Position numbers and translations under genes: made by a program | Source: an uncultured Flavobacteriales bacterium | GTDB taxonomy: Bacteria > Bacteroidota > Bacteroidia > Flavobacteriales_D > Crocinitomicaceae | NCBI GenBank assembly: GCA_913056215.1 | Contig: CAJXMN010000011.1 | Location: forward strand, 1-44,317 | Length of the DNA stretch: 44,317 bases | Direction: 5' to 3' | Shown here: positions 17,706 through 24,336 of the stretch, in pieces | How positions within the stretch are numbered: the first letter of the stretch is position 1 | How the letters are laid out: every line of letters starts with the position of its first letter | The notes under the pieces: model-generated | Database searches by the model: none | Told to the model about the DNA's origin: nothing | Seen by the model: only the letters and a program-made list of their open reading frames with translations

Positions 17706-18602
17706 CTATACCACTTCTTTTTCTGGCTTCATGTCAAAAATATGGCGTTCGGCATGGTATGAAGAACGTACCAGCGGACCCGATTCCACATATTTGAACC
17801 CCATTTCCAACCCGCGAACGCGATACTCTTCAAAACGTTCGGGAGTAACAAATTCCGCTACGGGCAAGTGTTTAGGTGTCGGTTGTAAATATTGACCTAG
17901 CGTAACAATATCAGTACCTACCGAACGCATATCCTGCATTGTTTCCAGCACCTCGTCATGTGTTTCTCCGAGTCCGAGCATTATACCCGACTTGGTGCGC
18001 ATCCCCGCTTTCTTAATGCGAAACAATGCTTCTAAACTTCGATCATATTTAGCCTGTATACGAACACCTTTCGTCAATCTTCGCACTGTCTCCAAGTTGT
18101 GAGAAACGATTTCAGGAGCTACATCCGTAACAATCTTTAAATTCTCCCATTTTCCTGCAAAATCAGGTAGAAGCGTCTCAAGCGTTGTTCCTGGAGACTG
18201 TTTGCGTATGGCCCGAACTGTCTGAGCCCAAATATTCGCACCGCCATCTTGCAAATCGTCGCGATCAACTGATGTGATCACAGCGTGTTTTACACCCATT
18301 AAATTGACAGATCGAGCTACCCGACCCGGCTCAAATTCATCAACCTCATCAGGACGTCCGGTTTTCACGGCACAAAATCCACAAGAACGCGTACAAACGT
18401 TACCCAAAATCATAAAAGTGGCTGTACCTTCTCCCCAACATTCTCCCATGTTCGGGCAACTACCACTCTCACATATTGTATGCAACTCATGTTCATCGAC
18501 CAATTTGCGCACCTTGCGAAATTCCTCTCCTGTAGGCAATTTTACACGCAACCATTTTGGCTTAGCTATTTTCCTTTTCGCATTTTCGCTTTGTTCTGCC
18601 AT
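17706..18602 (-). CDS. lipA: Lipoyl synthase
   Basis: A 298-residue radical-SAM enzyme that inserts two sulfurs into protein-bound octanoate to form lipoate, needed by 2-oxoacid dehydrogenases and the glycine cleavage system. Both iron-sulfur cluster motifs are present: the auxiliary cluster motif [12 protein letters not shown] (CX4CX5C) and the radical-SAM motif CTRSCGFC (CX3CX2C). Further hallmarks are [42 protein letters not shown] and the C-terminal [11 protein letters not shown]. Length is normal. It is transcribed divergently from the OsmC gene. Confidence 0.97.
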   Translation of the reverse strand: MAEQSENAKRKIAKPKWLRVKLPTGEEFRKVRKLVDEHELHTICESGSCPNMGECWGEGTATFMILGNVCTRSCGFCAVKTGRPDEVDEFEPGRVARSVNLMGVKHAVITSVDRDDLQDGGANIWAQTVRAIRKQSPGTTLETLLPDFAGKWENLKIVTDVAPEIVSHNLETVRRLTKGVRIQAKYDRSLEALFRIKKAGMRTKSGIMLGLGETHDEVLETMQDMRSVGTDIVTLGQYLQPTPKHLPVAEFVTPERFEEYRVRGLEMGFKYVESGPLVRSSYHAERHIFDMKPEKEVV

Positions 18603-18701
18603 TTCATGTCAACTTTAAACTTCTAACAGTCAAAAAGTCAAAACGTTTTTTACACACTCTCGAATAATTCTAAAAAGTCATCTGCGTATCAAATAAAAAC
18701 G

Positions 18702-18709
18702 TAATTTTG
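18702..18709 (+). promoter_or_regulatory. Candidate -7 element for the OsmC-GH3 pair
   Basis: TAATTTTG matches TAnnTTTG and would start a transcript about 45 nt before the ATG at 18757. No TTG is found at the proper -33 distance. Confidence 0.35.
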
Positions 18710-18731
18710 CTGTTATACGTCATGTTTAAAG

Positions 18732-18763
18732 CAAAGATACGTAATAATCCACGAGTATGACAA
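18732..18763 (-). promoter_or_regulatory. Candidate lipA promoter overlapping the OsmC start
   Basis: On the minus strand TTG (18761-18763) is followed after 21 nt by TATCTTTG (18732-18739), a good Bacteroidota promoter match. It would give lipA a leader of about 125 nt. The TTG lies inside the first codons of the divergent OsmC gene. Confidence 0.4.
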
Positions 18764-19164
18764 AAATTACTTCCAAGTATTTAGACGACCTTCGCGTAGC
18801 ATCGACTCACATCCCGTCTGGTGACGAACTTCATACAGACGCACCGAAAGATAATAACGGAAAAGGGCGCTGCTTTTCTCCTACCGATTTGTTAGCAACG
18901 GCCTATATAAATTGTATGGTAACCATTATTGGTATCTATTGCCAAAAAAACCAGATTACATTTCATGGTTGTGATGGCCAAATAGAAAAAGAGATGGGCA
19001 ACGCTCCGCGCAAAATCAAACAACTCAAGGTACAACTGGACTTATCCCAGAACAGCTGGTCTTCAGATGAAAAACAACGCATTGAAAGAGCAGCACGAAA
19101 CTGTCCGGTTGCTCTAAGTATTGCACCATCAATCGACGTAAAAATATTTTTTAATTATGACTAA
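18757..19164 (+). CDS. OsmC family peroxiredoxin-like protein
   Basis: A 135-residue protein of the OsmC/Ohr family, which reduces organic hydroperoxides using two redox cysteines. The expected pair is present at Cys53 (YINCMVTI) and Cys116 (RNCPVALSI); PTDLLATAYINC is the typical helix. Cys39 and Cys62 are extra. Many YhfA-like members have no proven substrate, so peroxidase activity is inferred. Its last 8 nt overlap the next gene, a GH3 lipoprotein, so the two are probably co-transcribed. Confidence 0.88.
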   Translation: MTKITSKYLDDLRVASTHIPSGDELHTDAPKDNNGKGRCFSPTDLLATAYINCMVTIIGIYCQKNQITFHGCDGQIEKEMGNAPRKIKQLKVQLDLSQNSWSSDEKQRIERAARNCPVALSIAPSIDVKIFFNYD

Positions 19165-20329
19165 TTCAATCAAGACATATACACTCGTTTTTACTGCACT
19201 ATTCCTTATGAATGGATGCTCAAACAGTCAGGAGGAAATCCCACAAGAAACCAAGAAAAAGTCAGCAGCCATAAGTGATTCTAAAAAAACTCCTACTTTT
19301 TCCCTCAATGATTTTCTCAGCTCATCCGAAGCGCTCAATAAACAAGTGGAGGAACTATTTTCAGAATTGTCAAATCATCAACGCGTAGCTCAACTCATTA
19401 TGCCAGCTATTGGTGATTACGGCCAAGAAGAAGCAACGATTGACAAATTAGTACGAGCACAGAAAATTGGAGGTTTACTTTTGTTAAATGGTACGAAAAA
19501 CCAATTCAGCAGCTGGGTTAAAAAGTACAATGATTTAAATGATTCCCTGCAGGCTCCACGTTTTTTATACAGTGCCGATGCCGAACCAAGTCTCATTAAT
19601 CGCAAAATCAAAAACACTCCTGATGTTCCTAAAGCGAATACGCTTCAAACAAAAAAAGAAGTTATAGCTACCGCTCAACAAATTAACAATGAGTTACTTG
19701 AAATTGGAATCAACTATAATTTCGCTCCAGTAGTAGACATGTCTCCCAATCAAACTGTAGGCTGGCGTAGTTTCGGCCACCAACCCGACAGTGTTATACC
19801 GTGGTCCAACGCATTTATTTCAACAACCCAAAGTGACAATATCATTGCAACAGCCAAACACTTTCCTGGACATGGATTCGTCGAGGGCGATACGCACAAA
19901 AAGCTCGTTTACATCGATGGAAAAATGAAGGAAGTCAACAACTACCCGCCACTCATTAAAAATAAAGTAGCCAGCATTATGATCGCGCACATCGCGATTC
20001 GCAACAACGAACAATACGGTACTGAAGGACTTCCGGCGTCTATATCCACAACGATTGTCCAGGATTTATTGCGCAACGAGCTCGGCTTTGAAGGTCTCGT
20101 TGTCACCGACGCTATGAATATGGGGGGCGTTTCTTCGATCGAAGACGCTGCTTTTAAAGCGATCAAAGCAGGATGTGACATCGTTTTAATGCCGCTTGAT
20201 GCCAGCGCTACACACGACCGATTACTCGAAGCTTACTCTTCGAATGATGAGCTTAAACCGCGCATTGAAAAAGCTGTTAAGCGAATTTTACGCGCCAAAA
20301 TTTGTTTGGGGCTGACAGCAATCAAATAG
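19157..20329 (+). CDS. Glycoside hydrolase family 3 lipoprotein (beta-N-acetylhexosaminidase, NagZ-like)
   Basis: A 390-residue enzyme with a lipoprotein signal (lipobox LMNGC, Cys21), so it is probably tethered to a membrane facing the periplasm. NagZ signatures are clear: AKHFPGHGFVEGDTH supplies the Asp245-His247 acid/base dyad, VVTDAMNMGGV the likely nucleophile Asp318, and NYNFAPVVDM the substrate pocket. It probably removes terminal N-acetylglucosamine from muropeptides or other glycans. E. coli NagZ is cytosolic, whereas this one carries a lipobox. It overlaps the OsmC gene by 8 nt and the convergent ZIP gene by 8 nt. Confidence 0.88.
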   Translation: MTNSIKTYTLVFTALFLMNGCSNSQEEIPQETKKKSAAISDSKKTPTFSLNDFLSSSEALNKQVEELFSELSNHQRVAQLIMPAIGDYGQEEATIDKLVRAQKIGGLLLLNGTKNQFSSWVKKYNDLNDSLQAPRFLYSADAEPSLINRKIKNTPDVPKANTLQTKKEVIATAQQINNELLEIGINYNFAPVVDMSPNQTVGWRSFGHQPDSVIPWSNAFISTTQSDNIIATAKHFPGHGFVEGDTHKKLVYIDGKMKEVNNYPPLIKNKVASIMIAHIAIRNNEQYGTEGLPASISTTIVQDLLRNELGFEGLVVTDAMNMGGVSSIEDAAFKAIKAGCDIVLMPLDASATHDRLLEAYSSNDELKPRIEKAVKRILRAKICLGLTAIK

Positions 20330-21095
20330 AAATGACAGCGAGTCCAACACCGGCCAGTAAACTGATCAATTTAGCAAAGTTGAAGCGGTGGTTTTCAGCC
20401 GCTTCAAAAATAATGGTAGTCGAAATGTGTAAAAACATACCTACAACCACGGCGAGAACTAATTCAGTATCTATAATAGCACGCGCTGAGCCAAAATGAC
20501 CAAATAAAACACCTAAGGGGGCCATAATCGCAAAAAAGGCTAAAACGAGCCAGGCTTTACTTCTCTTAAATCCCGATGCCAGTAATAGCGTCATCAATGC
20601 GATAGCCACAGGTATTTTGTGCAGAACAACACCTAAAAGCAAGCCCTTGATCCCACCTAGCGCGGTATCATGACTATGACCGTGATCATGAACTACCTGA
20701 TGTTGAAGCACCTCTCCAAGCTCCTGGTGAAATTGACCTTCTAGCGGGATTCCTTCGATAAAAGAGTGAACACTCAAAGCAATAAATAACGACCAGGGCA
20801 TTACTCCTACTTTATTTTTCACATGGATATGACCATGCTCTACACCTCCTGAGAAATATTCCAAGAAAAGCTGCACTAGAAAACCAATCAAGATATAGTA
20901 GCCGATCTCTTCGCCGTGATGAACATATATTTCTGGTATGAAATGAATAAATGCAATCGCCAGCAAAAAACCACCACTCAGAGAAAGCAATAGTTTTATC
21001 AACTTTCCGCGATTCATTTTATTAAGTAGCACAACAATTCCACCACCCAACAAGACCGCACTAATCAATAGAATAATTCCGAGAAACTCATTCAT
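20322..21095 (-). CDS. ZIP family metal transporter
   Basis: A 257-residue inner-membrane protein with about eight membrane segments. The metal-binding motifs of TM4 and TM5 are visible as HSFIEGIPL and HKIPVAIAL, with HFIPE earlier. A cytosolic His-rich loop (VVHDHGHSHD, about residues 134-143) sits between them. Zinc or another divalent cation is the likely substrate. The start overlaps the methyltransferase stop by one base, so the two are coupled. The last 8 nt overlap the convergent GH3 gene. Confidence 0.93.
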   Translation of the reverse strand: MNEFLGIILLISAVLLGGGIVVLLNKMNRGKLIKLLLSLSGGFLLAIAFIHFIPEIYVHHGEEIGYYILIGFLVQLFLEYFSGGVEHGHIHVKNKVGVMPWSLFIALSVHSFIEGIPLEGQFHQELGEVLQHQVVHDHGHSHDTALGGIKGLLLGVVLHKIPVAIALMTLLLASGFKRSKAWLVLAFFAIMAPLGVLFGHFGSARAIIDTELVLAVVVGMFLHISTTIIFEAAENHRFNFAKLISLLAGVGLAVISI

Positions 21096-21829
21096 TATTT
21101 CTCACAAATATAAATTAAACGATCAGAGGTCTCAGCATTAAATGGTCGAAGAGAAAAGTCGCCAAACACTTCTTTCACCTTCAGTCCTACCTTCTCAAAT
21201 AGCGCCTCAAAATCAGCAGGGCGAAGTGCTTGCACGCGCTCCTGAAAATCAAATGACCGCCCATTATCTTTGAAAGATATATTTTTTTTAATGTATTGCC
21301 CATCGTATGAACGGTGAATCGAAAATTCAATTCCTTCGATTGTTTTGGTTTCCGAAGGAACGAGGTTAGCAATAGATTTTTCAACATTCATAAAGTCAAT
21401 AACTGCTATTCCTCCATCTTTTAGCATTTCGGCAACAGACTGTACCACGGCAAGATTGTCTTCATGTTGATCAAAATACCCAAAGCTTGTAAACAGATTG
21501 AACACTACATCAAAAGCGTGTAATCTATAGGGTTTCCTCATATCATGTACATCGAAACGCAGAAGTTCATTTTCAAATTCCTTTGCAGCAGCAATACTAT
21601 TGGGAGAGAGATCTACCCCTGTCACATCGAGTCCAAGCTCATTTAAAAAAATAGAATGACGGCCTTTTCCGCATGCTAAATCCAAGCAACGCTCATCTCC
21701 TGTCAAATCTAAATGCCGTACCAAATTATTTATAAAACGCTCAGCTTCCTTGAAGTCCCGGTGTTTATAAAGGATATGATAATAAGGGGTATCAAACCAC
21801 GAGGCAAACCACTCTTCTTGTTTTTCCAT
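21095..21829 (-). CDS. Class I SAM-dependent methyltransferase
   Basis: A 244-residue protein. The Rossmann SAM motif is CLDLACGKGRHSIFL (about residues 56-70), followed by VTGVDLSPNSIAAA and VFNLFTSFGYF. The substrate is unknown. I chose ATG 21829 because AAAGGTG lies 6 nt before it; a GTG at 21838 in the same frame is possible, but a near-leaderless transcript would be needed. A consensus promoter lies just upstream, and the ZIP transporter follows with a 1-nt overlap. Confidence 0.88.
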   Translation of the reverse strand: MEKQEEWFASWFDTPYYHILYKHRDFKEAERFINNLVRHLDLTGDERCLDLACGKGRHSIFLNELGLDVTGVDLSPNSIAAAKEFENELLRFDVHDMRKPYRLHAFDVVFNLFTSFGYFDQHEDNLAVVQSVAEMLKDGGIAVIDFMNVEKSIANLVPSETKTIEGIEFSIHRSYDGQYIKKNISFKDNGRSFDFQERVQALRPADFEALFEKVGLKVKEVFGDFSLRPFNAETSDRLIYICEK

Positions 21830-21848
21830 TTCTTTCACCTTTAAATTG

Positions 21849-21878
21849 CAAAATTACTCTTTTAACTCAAAAATGCAA
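21849..21878 (-). promoter_or_regulatory. Promoter of the methyltransferase-ZIP pair
   Basis: On the minus strand TTG (21876-21878), a 19-nt spacer and TAATTTTG (21849-21856) form a full match to the Bacteroidota housekeeping promoter TTG-N19-TAnnTTTG. Predicted transcription starts near 21845, about 16 nt before the ATG at 21829. Confidence 0.7.
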
Positions 21879-21935
21879 TAGCGTTGCAGAATAAGCGCAC
21901 TACACACTAAATTTAATCCCGTAACGAAGAACTTA

Positions 21936-21965
21936 TTGTGTTTATCGAACATTTTGATATATTTG
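21936..21965 (+). promoter_or_regulatory. Promoter of the siaB-siaC-coaE cluster
   Basis: TTG (21936-21938), a 19-nt spacer and TATATTTG (21958-21965) match the Bacteroidota consensus exactly. Predicted transcription starts near 21970, so the ATG at 21998 gets a leader of about 28 nt, whereas the TTG at 21977 would be almost leaderless. This favours the ATG start. Confidence 0.7.
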
Positions 21966-21997
21966 TCTAACTAATCTTGAAAAATGCGCAAACATTA

Positions 21998-22555
21998 ATG
22001 GCATTGAGTAACATATATGAGCTATACAAAACAATGGAGCGCGACCATACGATGCTCTCGTTTAAAGGTGTCGTAACCCCTGACCTCTTGACCTCTGTTC
22101 TTCAGATTATGGAATCCAAACTCAATCACGTCGAAAAATCGAATAAAACGAAGAAAAAAGTGTATAACGTTTTAGTAGAATGCCTTCAAAACTTGTATCA
22201 CCACAACGAAGACATTCACGGAAAAGACGAAGGAATCAGCTTTTTATTTTCGAAATCGGCATTATTAATGATCTCTAAAAACGACGATCATTATGAGGTT
22301 AAGACAGGAAACTATATTTTGAAAGAGAACACAAAGAATTTGCAGGGTAAACTCGACAACATTAACGAACTGAGCAAAGATGAATTGCGCGAGCTCTATA
22401 AAGCGACCCTCAATGACGGAAAAGTATCTAGTAAAGGTACGGCAGGATTAGGAATGATTGATATTGCGCGAAAGTCTGGGAATAAGTTGGAGTACAGTTT
22501 CTTACCCGTCGATAAGAAATATGACTTCTTTTGTTTAAATGTAAAAATTAATTAA
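21998..22555 (+). CDS. siaB: SiaB-family protein kinase (DUF6272)
   Basis: A 185-residue cytosolic protein of the family that includes Pseudomonas SiaB, an atypical GHKL-like kinase that phosphorylates SiaC. It shows an N-box-like ECLQN (Glu61, Asn65) and a glycine-rich lid GTAGLGMIDIARKSG (about 146-160), reminiscent of anti-sigma-factor kinases. It is 5 bp upstream of siaC, its expected substrate. I chose ATG 21998 over the in-frame TTG 21977 because of the promoter position. No SiaA phosphatase or SiaD diguanylate cyclase is adjacent, so the output pathway is unknown. The kinase role is inferred from family and neighbour. Confidence 0.85.
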   Translation: MALSNIYELYKTMERDHTMLSFKGVVTPDLLTSVLQIMESKLNHVEKSNKTKKKVYNVLVECLQNLYHHNEDIHGKDEGISFLFSKSALLMISKNDDHYEVKTGNYILKENTKNLQGKLDNINELSKDELRELYKATLNDGKVSSKGTAGLGMIDIARKSGNKLEYSFLPVDKKYDFFCLNVKIN

Positions 22556-22560
22556 ATATT

Positions 22561-22944
22561 ATGGGAAATCTTAGTATGGAAGGCTCACCAAAAACACCAA
22601 CTGTAAATTTCAATGAAGAATCTGGTGTTTTGGAAGTTAGAGGACGCTCAATTCCTGAAAATTCTGTAGAATTCTACAAACCACTCAACGAATGGGTAGA
22701 ATCTTACGGTCAGTCTCCAAAATCTGTAACAACATTTGATGTCAAGTTGGAATACTTCAACACTTCGTCTTCTAAATGTATCTTGGACCTATTCAAATTA
22801 CTGGAGAATCTGGATGGAAATAACACAGAGGTGAAAGTCAATTGGTACTTTGAAGAAGATGATGAAGATATGGAAGAAGCTGGTGAAGATTATCAGGCGA
22901 TCATCAATCTTCCATTCAAAATGATTGAAGTTGAAGAAATATAA
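22561..22944 (+). CDS. siaC: SiaC-family regulatory phosphoprotein (DUF1987)
   Basis: A 127-residue acidic cytosolic protein. The central motif LEYFNTSSSKCILDLF contains Thr68, aligning with the threonine phosphorylated in Pseudomonas SiaC. The N-terminal part (TPTVNFNEESGVLEVRGRS, then IPENSVEFY) and VNWYFEEDDEDMEE also match the family. In Pseudomonas, unphosphorylated SiaC binds and activates the diguanylate cyclase SiaD, and SiaB/SiaA set its phosphorylation. Most Bacteroidota carry no SiaD, so the partner here must differ. It follows siaB by 5 bp and precedes coaE by 9 bp. Confidence 0.88.
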   Translation: MGNLSMEGSPKTPTVNFNEESGVLEVRGRSIPENSVEFYKPLNEWVESYGQSPKSVTTFDVKLEYFNTSSSKCILDLFKLLENLDGNNTEVKVNWYFEEDDEDMEEAGEDYQAIINLPFKMIEVEEI

Positions 22945-22953
22945 CTCGCTGAA

Positions 22954-23535
22954 TTGCTCCGAATAGGATTAACAGGCGGAATTGGTGCGGGAAAGTCGAT
23001 AATAGCTCAAGTTTTATCTATTATGGGGTTTCCCGTTTTCTATTCTGACCAAGCGGCAAAATCGATGATGGAAAACGATAGTGCTGTCATCGATAAAATC
23101 AAAAATGCTTTTGGCGATGAAGCCTACGACAATGGGAAGCTCAACCGTAAACACCTAGCTGATCAGATCTTCGCACATGACCAGCTGCGGGAGACACTCA
23201 ACGCTATCGTGCACCCCGCTGTTCGCAAACGTTTTCATGAATGGTGCCAGGTACAAGAAACCGAGATTGTATTTAACGAGGCCGCCATTATATTCGAGAC
23301 GGGGACCTATACTACCTATGATGCTACGATATTAGTTACCGCTCCAGAACAATTGCGCATCCAACGTGTAATGCAACGTGATAGCACAACGAAAGAGGCC
23401 GTTAAAGCAAGAATTAATAAACAATGGTCATTCGATAGAAAATCCAAACTAGCGGATTACGTGATTCATAATGACGACATTCAGTTGGTCGTCCCGCAGA
23501 TTGAAAAGGTGGTAAGTCAACTCTTGGGAGACTAA
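22954..23535 (+). CDS. coaE: Dephospho-CoA kinase
   Basis: A 193-residue P-loop kinase catalysing the last step of CoA synthesis, ATP-dependent phosphorylation of dephospho-CoA. Walker A is GLTGGIGAGKS (residues 5-15); DQAAKSMM and NEAAIIFETG are further family blocks. The start is TTG 22954; no ATG lies in frame between the siaC stop and the P-loop, and family alignment needs the start here. Length is normal (about 200). It sits 9 bp after siaC, presumably in the same transcript, although in many Bacteroidota coaE lies near nusB-DUF1573-yajC. Confidence 0.93.
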   Translation: MLRIGLTGGIGAGKSIIAQVLSIMGFPVFYSDQAAKSMMENDSAVIDKIKNAFGDEAYDNGKLNRKHLADQIFAHDQLRETLNAIVHPAVRKRFHEWCQVQETEIVFNEAAIIFETGTYTTYDATILVTAPEQLRIQRVMQRDSTTKEAVKARINKQWSFDRKSKLADYVIHNDDIQLVVPQIEKVVSQLLGD

Positions 23536-23588
23536 GCCCCCAAGCTTTAGACAAGCAACATAATTCAACCAGACTTTCACAAAAAGAA

Positions 23589-24245
23589 CTATTTAATCTC
23601 AGTAAAGTCATCGAAATGATCGTCATCGTCGTTGTCGTCCGAATCTTTATTCACATCACCTCTGATAAAAAGGGATAAAAAACCTTGCGTCACTTTTACA
23701 ATAATAGACGCCATGAAGAAAAAACCGATTACTTTAAAAATAAAACCAAATACAGGCGTATCCTCAATATCAAGTATACTTGCCAGGAACCAGTTGGAAA
23801 TAGGGTTTGAGGCCCAGGCCGGATAAAAAATGAAGAGCGTAAACGTAGCTACTGCAATTAAAATAACTCCAATCTCATAACGTACGTTAAAGACGGGCGT
23901 CATGCGTTTAATCATGTCCTCCATTCCCGGCATATTGCCTCGCACAGAGAGCAACGAGCGTCGCATTTGATTGGATTGAAGTTTACCAATAAAATAAATC
24001 AACAGTACCAATCCAGCCACTAAAACACGATCAAAGTTGATTCCACCGAGGCCGTTATCCAGGCAGAATAAGAATGTGACATCTACTAGAAAAAAGTAAC
24101 GCACCAACTTGATCAAGTAGGCTTCGGGCAACATTTTTCTACGACCACCCCGCAAAGCACTCAGTGCCAAATTGATCAGCCACCACAAGAAATTGTAAAT
24201 GGCCAGGAGAACACCTATTCTGAATATGAAATTTAAAATTTCCAC
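23589..24245 (-). CDS. Membrane protein of unknown function with acidic tail
   Basis: About 218 residues. The long frame extends to 24443, but that would overlap the signal peptide of the divergent S46 peptidase, so I prefer GTG 24245 (M/V-EILNFIFRIG...), which opens directly into the first membrane segment. Four or five hydrophobic segments are visible. The C-terminus is strongly acidic (DSDDNDDDDHFDDF). I do not recognise the family. It converges on coaE with 53 bp between the stops. The start codon is uncertain; real coding is supported by the regular membrane-segment and loop pattern. Confidence 0.6.
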   Translation of the reverse strand: MEILNFIFRIGVLLAIYNFLWWLINLALSALRGGRRKMLPEAYLIKLVRYFFLVDVTFLFCLDNGLGGINFDRVLVAGLVLLIYFIGKLQSNQMRRSLLSVRGNMPGMEDMIKRMTPVFNVRYEIGVILIAVATFTLFIFYPAWASNPISNWFLASILDIEDTPVFGFIFKVIGFFFMASIIVKVTQGFLSLFIRGDVNKDSDDNDDDDHFDDFTEIK

Positions 24246-24336
24246 GCCACAAAATTGCAAAATAAAAAGGTTTATGCATAGAAGAACGCATATTTTCTCA
24301 ACACTTTGTATCTTTACGCCTATTAAAACGAAGACT

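Noticed and set aside
23523-23544. CTTGGG / CCCAAG stem over the coaE stop codon
   Set aside because: Only 6 bp with no T-run after it; too weak to call a terminator.
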